Origin: Mercurialis annua
Lineage: Eukaryota > Streptophyta > Magnoliopsida > Malpighiales > Euphorbiaceae
Assembly (NCBI RefSeq): GCF_937616625.2
Contig: NC_065577.1
Span: 682,001 to 746,000, forward strand
Direction of reading: 5' to 3'
DNA: 64,000 bases
Shown here: positions 43,974 to 57,441 of the stretch, one piece after another
How positions within the stretch are numbered: the stretch's first letter is position 1
How the letters are laid out: each line of letters begins with the position of its first letter
The notes under the pieces: generated by a model
Told to the model about the DNA's origin: nothing
The model's input: the letters and a program-made list of their open reading frames with translations, nothing else
The model's database searches: none
Made by a program: the position numbers and the translations under genes

Positions 43974-45242
43974 ATGGAATCAAAGAAATTGGCGGCTTTG
44001 ATTACGTCACTCATCTCCGATCTCCTCCTCCTCCTCCTCCTCTCTCCGACCACCGACTCCATTGATTCAGATTACAATTTCAATTTCAATTGCTATGCAA
44101 ATCTTATTTACTCCCAAGAAATGGCTGCTTCTCTTTCAATTCTGAATCTTTCCAAGAAAAGAAAACGAACCCATCTCTCAGAATTTGATTCTGACGCAAC
44201 TTATCTCGGTAAAAAACCTAAACTCGGAAATCGACTCACTGAGTTATACCGTGTTGCTCATACTCCAGACATGTTCAGAACTTTCTTCAAAATGAAAGCT
44301 TCCACCTTTGAATGGCTTTCTGGTTTACTCGAACCTTTACTTGACTGCCGTGACCCAATCGGTTCACGGTTAAATCTGTCGGCTGAGTTAAGGTTAGGTG
44401 TCGGTCTGTTCAGATTAGCAACCGGGTCGAATTACTCTGAAATTGCTGACAGATTTGGGGTTACCGAGTCAGTGACTCGGTTTTGTGTAAAGCAATTATG
44501 CCGTGTGTTATGCACTAATTTTCGATTCTGGGTCGCATTTCCTTCTGCTACTGAGTTAAAATCCGTGTCAAACGAGTTCGAAAAGCTTACAGGAATGCCG
44601 AATTGCTGTGGTGTTATAGACTGTACAAGATTTCAAATCGATGGTGATCATGATGATTATAGCGTTGCTGCTCAAATTGTTGTTGATTCATCTTCAAGAA
44701 TATTGAGCATTGTGACGGGTTTTCGCGGCGAAAAAGGTAGTTCTAGAGCTCTTAAATCAACTACTTTATATAAAGATATTGAATCAGGAAAACTATTGAA
44801 TTCAAGTTCTGTTAGTGTTAATGGAGTTTCTGTAAATCAGTACTTAATAGGCAAAAAGTACCCTTTGCTCCCTTGGTTAATGGTGCCATTTCTTGATGCT
44901 TTGCCTAATTCAGATGAAGAGAGATTTAACTGTGCAATTGATGAAATGCATTTATCTTCACTTAGAGCAATTTGTAGCCTGAAAAATTGGGGTGTTTTGA
45001 GTAAGCCAATTGAAGAAGAGTTGAAGACTGGTGTTGCTGTGATTGGTGCATGTTCAATTCTTCATAATGCATTGTTAATGAGAGGTGATGACTCGGCATT
45101 GCTTGATTTGGATGATTGTTCTGTGTTGGATCATCAAGAACATTATGTGGATGGTGAAATGGAGGAGATTAAGGTTGATAAGAAGGCTTTTGATATCAGA
45201 AATGCATTGGTTACAAGAGTGATAGAGTTGAATAAATCTTGA
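43974..45242 (+). CDS. ALP1-like protein, domesticated PIF/Harbinger transposase
   Basis: 422 residues, intronless. After a Leu-rich N-terminus (SDLLLLLLLSP) and a basic KKRKRTH cluster that may be a nuclear signal, a DDE_4-type (HARBI1/ALP1) domain covers about residues 90-400. It has a helix-turn-helix-like YSEIADRFGVTESVTRF, the first catalytic block CGVIDCTRF with Asp216, then GFRGEKGSSRAL, and SSLRAICSLKNWGVL near the end. In active PIF transposases the second block has Asp before Ser-Arg and the third has Glu in an IER motif. Here the matching residues are Ser256 and Leu330, so only one of three acidic residues remains. Arabidopsis ALP1 is also a catalysis-dead PIF derivative that joins Polycomb PRC2; function here is inferred from that family. 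There are no terminal repeats around it. The chosen start is the first ATG of the frame. Confidence 0.85.
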   Translation: MESKKLAALITSLISDLLLLLLLSPTTDSIDSDYNFNFNCYANLIYSQEMAASLSILNLSKKRKRTHLSEFDSDATYLGKKPKLGNRLTELYRVAHTPDMFRTFFKMKASTFEWLSGLLEPLLDCRDPIGSRLNLSAELRLGVGLFRLATGSNYSEIADRFGVTESVTRFCVKQLCRVLCTNFRFWVAFPSATELKSVSNEFEKLTGMPNCCGVIDCTRFQIDGDHDDYSVAAQIVVDSSSRILSIVTGFRGEKGSSRALKSTTLYKDIESGKLLNSSSVSVNGVSVNQYLIGKKYPLLPWLMVPFLDALPNSDEERFNCAIDEMHLSSLRAICSLKNWGVLSKPIEEELKTGVAVIGACSILHNALLMRGDDSALLDLDDCSVLDHQEHYVDGEMEEIKVDKKAFDIRNALVTRVIELNKS

Positions 45243-45557
45243 TTACAGGAAAATGAGACATTTGGACACAGATACGGCGAAATGGTATTTTATGTTAAAA
45301 TATGAAGTTTCATGACTGAAACGCCAAGTTTCCGGATCTTTTTGAAACGGAAAATGTTGATTGAATGAAGTGTTCAGATACTTTGAGATGGGTACTTGAG
45401 GATTTTGTTCATGAAAACAATGAGCTTGATTTTTTTCTTTTTGTGATTGATACATACATTTTTTTGTTCAACGATTGATTTAAGATGTACAGGATTGAAT
45501 TGGTCACTTTATGAAATTGATAAAACATTATTTGATTGGTTTAACTACTGAATATTT
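45045..45557 (+). repeat. First unit of a tandem duplication of the ALP1-like 3' end
   Basis: A 513-bp unit covers the last 66 codons of the gene and ~315 bp downstream. It is repeated directly after at 45558. Both copies start GGTGCRTGTTCAATTCT and share blocks to about TTTGATTGG. Confidence 0.88.
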
Positions 45558-46091
45558 GGTGCGTGTTCAATTCTGCATAATGCATTGTTAATGAGAGGTG
45601 AGGACTCGGCATTGCTTGATTTGAATGCTTGTTCTTTGTTTGATCATCAAAAACATTATGTGGATGCTGAGATTGAGGAGATTAGGATTGATAAGAAGGC
45701 TTGATATCAGAAATGCATTGGTTACAAGAGTGATAGAGTTGAATAATTCTTGATTACGAGAAAACGGGACATTTGGACACGGATACGGCGAAATAATGTT
45801 ATTTTAAGGATCTTTATGTTAAGATATGGAGTTTGGTGTCTGAAACGCCAAGTTTCCGGACATATTTTGAAACGGAAAATGTTGATCGAATGAAGTGTTC
45901 ATGCGACTTAGAATCTTGAGATACTTTGAGATGGGTAATTGAGGAGTTTGTTCATGAAAAAAGTAAGATTGATTTATTATTTTGTGATTGATACTAACAT
46001 TTTTTTGTTCAACAATTGATTTAATATGTAAAGGATTGATCAGCTTTTGAGATTGATAAAGCATAATTTGATTGGTACAACTGCTGGATTC
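45558..46091 (+). pseudogene. Tandem copy of the ALP1-like gene tail, frameshifted
   Basis: The copy encodes ACSILHNALLMRGEDSALLD in the original frame. Loss of TT in AAGGCTTTTGATATC (now AAGGCTTGATATC) then creates an immediate stop. It has no start codon and no upstream domain, so it is a by-product of local duplication. Nucleotide differences from the parent are scattered, so it is not new. Confidence 0.85.
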
Positions 46092-48697
46092 TTTGATGTG
46101 AATTGTTTGGTTTGTATTAAGTAATTAGAGTTTGTGATATTTTTCTATTTCCCGTATTTGATTAGTTTTTGAGCCTGTGATTGAATAGAATTATGTCAAT
46201 GTCTTAACTTTCTGATGATATGTTGTAATTGACATTACTGTAAAAAAGCTTGAGTGCTATGTAGCATCAAAACTGAAAACACCGAAATAGAATATAGCGA
46301 AACAAATTTTTTTACAAGAAATTGTATAAGGAGTTTCGGAATTTCATAAGCGTTTACAGAAATAAAAATGATATGCATAAATGTTAAATTTTCACTTCGA
46401 ATATATTAGTTCAAGTCCAAAACCTGTTTAGCAGGAACATGTAGTCTCAACTTAGCAGTCAGCTTTGTCAAAATAGAGAAAAGTCCATATGGCCTATGCT
46501 CTCTTTTCTTATGCAGCAGGGATACAAAAATCTCGAAACAGAAACTATATTTCTTACAAAAACAGATTATAAATATAACATTTCGGAGTTCTAAAAACAT
46601 TAATGGAGATGGAATTGAAACATCGAAATATAAGACTCGATAAGTTTACGTGCACCATAGCGTTTCCCTGTTCCGTAATATAGATACCTAATTTTCAAGC
46701 TCTTATGATTAGTATCACAATCCTTCATCAATTAAAGATTGAATCTGCCGGAGCAGCAGGGCGTAAAATGTAGAAACAATGCTCACGAATACGATTCGAC
46801 TATCATAAATATATATATATATTTCTCCTTCCAATTATTGTATTTAAAAAATTAACTAATGTATTTATGCTCCAAGACTAAGTCTCTAATGACAAACAAG
46901 ATAGTTTTATGAGAATAAAAATCATGGAGGACACATAGCAACCATAACTGGATATTTCTTGGTGGTTGGCATAGTATTGGTAGCCCTAAAGCTTTGACTC
47001 AAAGCAAACACCCCTCCCCTCTCCTTACCAAACATTGACTTTACTTTTTCCAATGATTAATACATTTTCTAATTTTAAACATTATTAAATGTAATTTATA
47101 TCAAGTAACTATCAAACATATGCATGTATTTTATTTTATTTTTGTTAAATTGAACAATATAATGTTAGTATATATTAATTGTTGGTTGTAGATGACTGAA
47201 AAAAAAATTCCCAACTATTAAGAAACTAGAAAGCAGGGTGGACGATCCGTTATCTTTTTTTATTTATTTATTTATTAAAGCGTTTTATCCCTTTTTGATA
47301 TAAATCACCAATTATTTTTCTTTTATGTCATTTTCTCTATATTTTCTCATTTTGTCATTATTCACATCCTATCATTCTATTGAAAATTCAACCTTGTTCC
47401 CATGATCCAAGTATTTATTTTAAATATAGAAATTTTGAAGTTTTTTTTTTGAATTCAGAAATTTTGCAGTTAGAAGTAATAATTTAGCATTCGAAATATC
47501 AAAAAGGAGAAGAGGGGATGTTTGTTTTGTTGTCCTTATTGTATAATGTAAAAATTATACTAACTTTGGTCGCAGATAAATTCTTGTTCATTTAAAAACA
47601 TGATTATGGAAATTACCCACCTACCGCCACTTTCTAAGTTAATCAACCTTAATATAAAATTATATACACTCCCATTTAATGAAAATGCCATTTCCTAATT
47701 GAATGTCATATTTTAAATACATTTTAATGATATTTTAGATTAAATTATTACTAAAATGAAATAAAAAAAAAATATTTTCATAATAATCTTTCTAATATAA
47801 CACATGAAGAGTAAATAATTAATATTATTTTTTTTGAATAAAGGGAGAGTAATTAGTTAATAAAGTATATGAATTGTTTGTTTGATTCTAATTCAAAGGA
47901 GGTGGCTAGTCACCAACTCTACCAATTTAGAGCAAATTGTAATATCACCAACCCCACTACCCACCTTTCACTTTCCCTCTTTTTGCCCATCTCCAACTTC
48001 ACATTGGTGAGCCCCAATGTTGAATAAACTAATTAATAATTATGCAAATGAATATTGTTAATATTCTCATATATGATTTCTTAATTTTAACATGAAAATT
48101 ACTTATCTACTACCTTTTAATCAATTATATTAACACAAACCTGTTATTATTCTCACAGTCATCTAAGAATTGATCTGAAAATTATCCATTAGGATTTAAA
48201 ATCAAAAAAAATTAACCCTACAACTACAAGTGATGTAACATCAATTTTGAAATATATTTTAAAATGAAACCTACTCCTAGGTTTTAATTAATGATAAGTA
48301 GGTATACGCATATTTTGTAAAATGATATTAGCTTTATTAATATTTTTGCCAATGATACAAAGCTCCCAAAATAAAATCTTCAATGAAAAACTTGATGTTT
48401 GACAAAAAAATATGAAAAACTTAATGTAAAACAAAAGAAAAGTGTTAAGAGAATCAATAACTCGTATATTTTAATGTCGACAATCATATATTGACTAACA
48501 TAAAATATATGATAGATGATTACCCATTTTATAAATATAAATTTTTAAATAATAATCTTAATACAAAATGTTATCACATTATTTTACCCAATTTTTTTAT
48601 TTTTTTTATTTTATTAAATTAAAATAAGATGTACATTATGTTATAATTGTATCCATCGTATAAAAGTAGATATTAAAACTGCCATTATCTACATCAC
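46092..48697. other. AT-rich intergenic DNA
   Basis: No supported gene. Small (AT)n and (TTTA)n microsatellites at about 46809-46822 and 47258-47276. The open frame at 46406-46600 has no recognisable domain. Confidence 0.5.
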
Positions 48698-48700
48698 TAC

Positions 48701-49297
48701 GGGCCTGTTTGGTTCAGCTGTTTCTTATAGCTGGTGGCTGTTAGCTGTTGGCTGGTAGCTGATAGCTGATAGACCATTAGTGTTTGGTGAGATTTAATTA
48801 GTTGTAGCTGTTTATATATAAAATGACCGTAAAGCCGCATAATTTTTGTTTTTATATATTAAATTATGAATATATTATATCATATATTATTTAATAAAAA
48901 TATTAATAATTATTTTTTTATAAAAAGCAATATTTAGTTTAAACTTATTTAGATATTTTTTTTTATAAATCTGTAATAAATTTTTCAAAAAGTTATTAAA
49001 TTATATTTATTTTAATATAAATAAAATAATTTTATATACTTTATAAATGATTAGAGTATTTAAAAATAATTTAAATAATTTTATATATAAAAAAAGGATA
49101 TATTCTAGTAAGGGTAATTTTGTCTAAATAATGAAACAGCTATCAGTTGTTGGCAAAAAGCTCTAAAATGGAGCTTTTCAAACAGCAGCTGTTGGAGGTT
49201 TAAAAAGCTCTGAAAAATTTTTCACCAAACATTTTGTTGGAGCTTTTTGAAAAGCAAAAGCCAAAAGTTCTACTAAAAAGCTGAACCAAACACCCCC
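48701..49297. mobile_element. MITE in the promoter of the caffeoyl-CoA methyltransferase gene
   Basis: 597 bp. Ends GGGCCTGTTTGGTTCAGCT and AGCTGAACCAAACACCCCC are inverted, with 3-bp flanks TAC (48698-48700 and 49298-49300). Subterminal AGCTGWTAGCTG words are repeated on the left, and AAAAGCTC words on the right. The short duplication suggests a PIF/Harbinger (Tourist) origin; a hAT origin with a longer, decayed duplication is possible. The right end is ~275 bp before the ATG. Confidence 0.75.
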
Positions 49298-49397
49298 TAC
49301 CTAGTATATGAAAATTCATTGGTTCAATAATTAAGTGGGTACCACACTACTTGATAAAAGCCGAACATACCAAGTACTACCAACATCATCCCAAGAC

Positions 49398-49572
49398 CTC
49401 ACCAACCCCGGACCGGCCTCAGCCGGTCCAACCACCCACTAATCAATTCAAACCGGATTTTCATTTCCAATATATACCTTTCCCATTGCTTCCAATTTCC
49501 AAATCAAGTGTCTTCAGCTATTTCATCATCAAATCTTTGACATAAGCAAATCAAGAGAACTCAAGAAAAAAA
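49398..49572 (+). promoter_or_regulatory. Core promoter and leader of the caffeoyl-CoA methyltransferase gene
   Basis: An AC element ACCAACC (49401-49407) and a related CCAACCACC (49428-49436) lie ahead of a TATA box TATATA (49471-49476). AC elements of this kind are the known binding sites of MYB factors that switch on lignin genes. Transcription would start near 49500. Confidence 0.65.
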
Positions 49573-51670
<2,098 letters not shown>

Positions 51671-52096
51671 TCATTTCTTTGATCATATAAGATGTTTGAG
51701 CAATATGTATCAATTTTCTATATATTTTATTTTATTTTATTTTATTATGCTTCAATATTTGTACCCAAATGAATGAATATTTGATGATTTGAGAAATTAT
51801 TATTTCTAATTAAAAGTTTATGTGATTATTTGTGTTTTGTTTCTAAGCAAGTAGAGGAAAATTAAGCAACAAACTATTGTTAAGAGATTGTATATAGGAA
51901 ATTTCTTTTCTATTATAAGTTATAATCACAATAAATTAAATAGTATAATTATCTATCAACTAACATGTAATCATTATTAAAATAATTTTATCATCCATGT
52001 AATCTTACTTAGCTTAAAATTAAAAAAACATTTAAATGATAAGTGGTCCAGTCCTTGATTTATTGTCAGATTTGTATAAATATAATACATAAATAT
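51671..52096. other. 3'UTR and downstream region of CCoAOMT
   Basis: The first ~120 bp are likely 3'UTR, with a TTTTA microsatellite at 51728-51745. No further gene. Confidence 0.5.
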
Positions 52097-52286
52097 CTAA
52101 AATAAGACCAATTCGTTCATTTTACAACGAACGGTGTATATCGTGAACAATAACCCTCTCAAGAATGAACTTGAGGGAATCCCAATCCAATCTAAAATAA
52201 GACCAATTCGTTCATTTTACAACGAACGGTGTATATCGTGAACAATAACCCTCTCAAGAATGAACTTGAGGGAATCCCAATCCAAT
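52097..52286. repeat. Perfect 95-bp tandem duplication with hairpins
   Basis: Units 52097-52191 and 52192-52286 are identical. Each contains CCCTCTCAAG...CTTGAGGG (a near-perfect stem with a 6-nt loop) and GTTCATTTTACAACGAAC. Confidence 0.95.
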
Positions 52287-54528
52287 AATGTGTCTATATT
52301 ATTTGTTTATTATTTTACATTAATTGTATTTAATCACAATTGCTTTTCACATTTAATAAAAATACATGAATATATGCAATTAAACTTATTTGTAAAATTA
52401 TAAACTGAATTTTTAAGATAGATTAAATCATCATCAATGCAATGCTAAATTAAATCATTTAAGATGTAGTGTTATGGTTGGTGCTTGAAAAGGGATGATT
52501 TTTTCACCAAACTATTTAAAAGGCAAAAGGTGCAATATCACCTTCCATAGATAGGATGTCCTACTTATTTAGTAAATTAAAGAAAAAAATATGAGTTTTG
52601 TTCAATTGGTGGCTCCACTGACCCTAAGTACCAACAGCTTTAAAATGCATAGTGTCTTTTCTAGCTAGAAATTGGACAACCACATCAACTTTCGGTCAAA
52701 ACCTGTAATATAATACCCATAATGATGCTGACTCATCATAGCAATAGAATTACAAACCATTCATCCTCTTACCTAACATTATATCATTAAGAAACTAAAC
52801 TTTGAATTATATTAACTTTCTATAATTTATAAATAAATAGAAATATAATTCAATTGATAACTGTATTTTTCATGCTTTATAAAATTAGTCTTCATTATAA
52901 CAAATAGACTATAAATCAACTCTAATTTTAAAATAGAATTAACAAGGATTGGCAACTAAACAAAATTCTAGCTCTAAGAGCATCTTTAATCCATCAGACT
53001 ATCTCAAATAAACTTGGATTAGATATTTATCAACCGATCGATGAATTATATAGTGACCAAGCTGGATATATTAGGGAAGCTCTAAATTACACTAATAATA
53101 CTTGAGCACATATATAATGAACTAAACAGGCAAAATCAAAGCAATTATACATCAAAAAGATGAAACCATCCTAGAAATTCAATGGCAACTGGGCACAACT
53201 TTTACTTGCACTTAACAACTCTAAAGCAAAGCACTATATTACTGAACAATAATCAATTCTCAGTATCAAAGATCACAGTCAACTTATTGTGCTCACAGCT
53301 TTGTACATCTTTACATGACATCACCAGCAAATTTCACAAAAATCAGATAGACCAGTTTTTGAGCAGAAATTGGAAATCAAACACAGAATTACACATACCC
53401 ATGCTGACCTCAAATGGCAAAACTTGAATATGAAAATTAAAGGACGAGCACAGTTTTGACAAAAAAAAGTATAATACTTCAAAAAATAGAGCTGCAATTG
53501 CAAATTCACAGCTCAAAGGAACTATACAGTAATATACATCTAATTATACTACCTAAACAAATTAAAGTAGTTCTAGTTCAGTTGCATCATAAATTATTTA
53601 GACCAAATATGAAATAATATAAAATAAGAACACGGAATAACTGTTTGTGCAAAGCTAGACGAACATTGAAGAATTGCCATAACCACCACCACTAGACTTT
53701 AAGATCCAAACTCTAAACATTATTTCTTAAACAAATGTACCCACATAAGAACGATATAATCAGCATAGGCACACTTCACAATTGAAGCATAAGCACACAA
53801 CTCACAATTGGACTTACTTTAGACTAGGCATGAGTTGGTACGATTTTTAACGTTAAAGTAATTATATTCTAGTAACTAAATATGTATAAAACTCTATGCA
53901 CTATACCACTTAACCATAACCAAAATTGATATCTTAGTCCAAAAAACAATCAAATATCCAAAGCTATCACAGTTAACAGTTAGCACCGTGTGCACCACTA
54001 GACGAATATTGCACCGTTGCAATAACCACCACTGCTTAACTAGAAAGATCCAAACTTAAAACATTTCTCAAACAAATGAAATATCCACATATTAAAGTAC
54101 TTGATCTGCATATAACCACACAATTAACAATGGATTTACTTTCGATTCCACATGAATTCATACGTTCTCTAAAGTTCAAGTTCAAGTAATTAAATTATAA
54201 TATACTGAATTTCTATTGAACTCTATGCACTGTACTAATAACAAAACTATGATCAGCACTGAAATTCCAATCTAAAACACAATCAAGTAACCAAAGACAT
54301 CACTGAGATTCCAATCTAAACAACCTAATTGCATTACAAATAAGCATTCAACAAATAACATAATCTAACACATTTAATCAAATAAAACATTTTAATTAAC
54401 TATTAATCCTCAACATTAACCAAAACAAACATAAAACAAATCCATAAAACATCCCAAACATTAACTTCCAAAACTTCAACAAAATCTCATAATAATAATA
54501 AAAGTAATAAAACTCGAACCAGACCGAA
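52287..54528. other. Intergenic region and 3'UTR of the S16 gene
   Basis: No second gene recognised. It contains a diverged tandem duplication (53655-54310). The part nearest 54528 is the S16 3'UTR. Confidence 0.5.
53655..54310. repeat. Diverged tandem duplication, ~340-bp unit
   Basis: 53655-53985 and 53998-54310 share an ordered series of blocks: CTAGACGAAYATTG, CAATAACCACCAC-like, AGATCCAAACT, CAAACAAATG, AACTCTATGCACTRTAC, CCAAAG. Identity is moderate. Confidence 0.65.
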
Positions 54529-54987
54529 TCAACGGTAACTCTTCTGAAACCTAGAACGAGCACCACGACCACCAAACTTCTTCGGCTCGCACCGCCTAGG
54601 ATCCGCCACAAGCAAGGTCCGATCATACCTCATCAAAATATCCTTAATCTCCTTCTTACTCTGTTCATCAACATACTTCTGATAAAACGCGACAAGTGCC
54701 TTAGCTATGCTCTGTCGTATCGCGTAAATCTGCGACGTGTGACCGCCTCCTTTCACGCGAATACGCATGTCCACTCCAGCGAAACGGTGTCGTCCGAGAA
54801 GGAGGATCGGTTCATAGGCTTTGAATCGGAGAATTTCCGGTTGGACTAACTCGATCGGACAGCCGTTGATTTTGATTAAACCGCGGCCTTTCTTGCAGTG
54901 TGTTACTGCTACCGCGGTTTTCTTGCGTCCGAAGCATTGGACTGACTCTCCCGTCGCTGATGTTGCCGCCGGTGCTGGTGCCGCCAT
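54529..54987 (-). CDS. RPS16: Cytosolic 40S ribosomal protein S16 (uS9)
   Basis: 152 residues without introns. uS9 sits in the head of the small ribosomal subunit; its basic C-terminal tail reaches the P-site tRNA. Seen: an Ala/Pro-rich N-terminus, [20 protein letters not shown], the core [20 protein letters not shown], and the invariant tail [11 protein letters not shown]. Length and tail match plant S16 proteins. It is read toward decreasing coordinates, and its promoter lies at 55025-55140. The gene has no sign of decay. Confidence 0.97.
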   Translation of the reverse strand: MAAPAPAATSATGESVQCFGRKKTAVAVTHCKKGRGLIKINGCPIELVQPEILRFKAYEPILLLGRHRFAGVDMRIRVKGGGHTSQIYAIRQSIAKALVAFYQKYVDEQSKKEIKDILMRYDRTLLVADPRRCEPKKFGGRGARSRFQKSYR

Positions 54988-55024
54988 TTTTAGGGCTTTT
55001 GAGAGCTGGAGAAGTGTTCAAATA

Positions 55025-55140
55025 AAACCCTAGTACGAGAGATGGTATAGAAAAAGTTGCTTTTATATGAAGATTTAAACTGTTTGAACGCTGCGTTTTG
55101 TTGGATGTATGGGCTTTTATTTTCTTTTAGCCAGTGGGCT
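55025..55140 (-). promoter_or_regulatory. Ribosomal-protein promoter: telo box, TATA box, two site II elements
   Basis: A telo box (AAACCCTA on the plus strand, 55025-55032), a TATA box (minus TATAAAA, 55061-55067) and two site II motifs TGGGCT (55110-55115 and 55135-55140) lie in the order known from plant ribosomal-protein genes, where TCP factors bind site II. Confidence 0.75.
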
Positions 55141-55708
55141 TTTGGTAGGCCTTTAGACGACTCAAAAGGTACACAATAGACCCTCAAGTTTGGTAATATT
55201 TCTATTTAGCATCTAAGATTTTTATTATCTTCGTTGGAAATTAACATTTTTTAATAAAATACAACAGCCACTGACCATTAAATTCTGGAACACATGCCAT
55301 GAAAACGTTGTTGAGGAATGTTTTTATTTGTATTTAAATCAAATTATTTTAGTTTTATAAATTTACTAGTAAAAGCACTCTCGCTTCATTTCAGAATTTA
55401 CTAATTTAAATTTTAGGCAGTATTTAAAATTTTAGCGTAAATATTATGTAAATGTCAGTTACATCGTCAATATAATACGATAATAATAATAAGAATAAGA
55501 ATAATAATAAATATTTTTGAATGGTTGTAATAATAGTGAATTAGTGACAATGGAGAAAAATTAATCGAACAGATAATTGAAAAAACTGACCATCTGTTAA
55601 AATTGAGAGTTTTTTTAAGTAACTTTTGTTCTCTTTTATAATATGGATACAAAATCAACAGAATAAATTTTTAACACAGTGAAAATAGAGACTATATGAA
55701 ATTCATAA
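55141..55708. other. AT-rich intergenic DNA
   Basis: A small (AATAAT)n stretch at 55480-55512; no gene. Confidence 0.5.
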
Positions 55709-55717
55709 ATTCTTTTA

Positions 55718-56080
55718 GGGTTTCATAAAAAAATCACGACATTTACACAAATTTTTATTTTAATCACGACCTTTAAAAGTTGGCATTTAAAAGTACGACC
55801 TTTTATTTTGTTCAAATCTATCACCAACGTAAAATTCGGTGTATTTTTTCTGATTAAAAATTACTAATTCTACATGCTCTAACTGAAAGATAATAATATT
55901 TAGTGTCAATTAATAATTTAGGTATTTCATTAATGGTTTATTGAAGATTTAGTGAATAAAAATATACTAAAATGATAAATTGAAAAAACTGAAAAGTCAT
56001 GATTTTATATAACAACTTTTAAAGATCGTCATTAAAATGAAATTTCGTGTAAAGGTCACGAATTTTTATATAATTAACCT
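55718..56080. mobile_element. Mutator-like foldback MITE
   Basis: 363 bp. Inverted ends around ATCACGAC...TTTAAAAGT, with the perfect 9-bp duplication ATTCTTTTA at 55709-55717 and 56081-56089. The right end reads AGGTTAATTAT on the minus strand. Confidence 0.82.
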
Positions 56081-56089
56081 ATTCTTTTA

Positions 56090-56754
56090 TAATCATGTTT
56101 TTAAACATTCAAGTTAAATTTAAGAAATAAAATATAAAAATTCAACAATTACAGTTTGCTACGTATGTATCATATCCAACTTTTCTACAAAAATAATACC
56201 AAATCATTGTTACAACCAACTTTTAAAACACATACCAATTAAGCTGAAAACCAAGAAAGCAACCAAAATCAAAATAAAAGCACAAAATGAACATATAATG
56301 TTTAGAAAAACAATATTACAGTTCGTTGGAGATAGTAAAAAAATTAAACAATAATTTTGTCAATCATTAATAGCAATTCACTTAAAATAATTTTTAATAC
56401 TAATAATAAAACCAAAAATATACTCCTAGCATGAAATATGGATTTTTAGCACTCTTGATTTTCTCGAGAATAATTTGCTGGAGATGATTTTTTCCTATCT
56501 ATTGCTTCTCTTTGTAATGAGGGTGTAGATGCGGCGCCACCGATTCCCGACTTGAACCCCTTCCCATTTTCTACTTCATCCATTACTACTTTATCCACCG
56601 ATTCCCGACTTTGAACCCCTTTCCTATCTCTTTACATGTCCCCATTTTATTGGAATGTTGTTGGTGAAAAAAATGATATTTGTGGTACTAATGTAAACTT
56701 TCTGGAAAAATAGTATAGTGTGAAAAAGAAATTCATATTGTTTTTCTCTAATAT
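56090..56754. other. AT-rich intergenic DNA
   Basis: A short duplication around CACCGATTCCCGACTTGAACCC (near 56538 and 56597); no gene. The core word shared by both is CCGATTCCCGACTT. Confidence 0.5.
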
Positions 56755-56763
56755 TTATATTTA

Positions 56764-57441
56764 TGGTTAATTACAAATGCATACACGAACTTTACCCTAA
56801 TTTGCAATTACAACATAAACTTTGAAGCTTGACAATGTCAGTAACCAACTTTCATTTTTGGCAATGGCTTAATAACTTAAAAACCACTCACCTTGAACTT
56901 TTTTTTCGTTTATACCCTGACGTAGGAAAAAGTTCATTTATACCCTGACGTATGTATTTATATTTCACCTCTACCCCGAAGCACTAAATTAACCTCTTTT
57001 CATTTAAAAAAAAATTAAAATAGTTCTTCATTTTTAACCTAAGCTAATTAGAGTTTAATTAGAAATGAATTTTTCTCTAAATGAAGGACTATTTTAAACT
57101 TTTTTCTAAATGAAAAGAGGTTAATTTAGTGTTTCGGGGTAGAGGTGAAACATAAACACATACGTCAGGGTATAAATGAATTTTTTCCTAGGTCAGGGTA
57201 TAAACGAAAAAAAAGTTCAAGGTGGGTGGTTTTTAAGTAATTACCTTTTTGGCAAATTGGTACAACGACCAATCACGCAACGACAAATGGCGGTATATTA
57301 CAATGTCCACGTTAGTGTTTTCGTGTTTGGTGTATGGATTTGCCAAAAGTGTAAAGTTGGTTACTAACATTGCCAAGTTTCAAACTTTATGTTATAATTG
57401 CAAATTAGGGTAAAGTTCGTGTATAAATTTGCAATTAACCC
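56764..57441. mobile_element. Mutator-like MITE (outer, interrupted)
   Basis: Ends TGGTTAATTAC and the inverse GCAATTAACCC, with long inverted arms (ACGAACTTTACCCTAATTTG in both). Perfect 9-bp duplication TTATATTTA at 56755-56763 and 57442-57450. A second element is inserted at 56874-57245. Confidence 0.85.
56874..57245. mobile_element. Mutator-like MITE nested inside another
   Basis: 372 bp, flanked by the perfect 9-bp duplication TTTTTGGCA at 56865-56873 and 57246-57254. Arms share ACTTAAAAACCAC, TTATACCCTGACGTA and CACCTCTACCCCGAA blocks in inverted order. Confidence 0.85.

Noticed and set aside
52097..52286. CRISPR-like direct repeats
   Set aside because: Only two adjoining 95-bp units without spacers, in a plant nuclear sequence; it is a simple tandem duplication.
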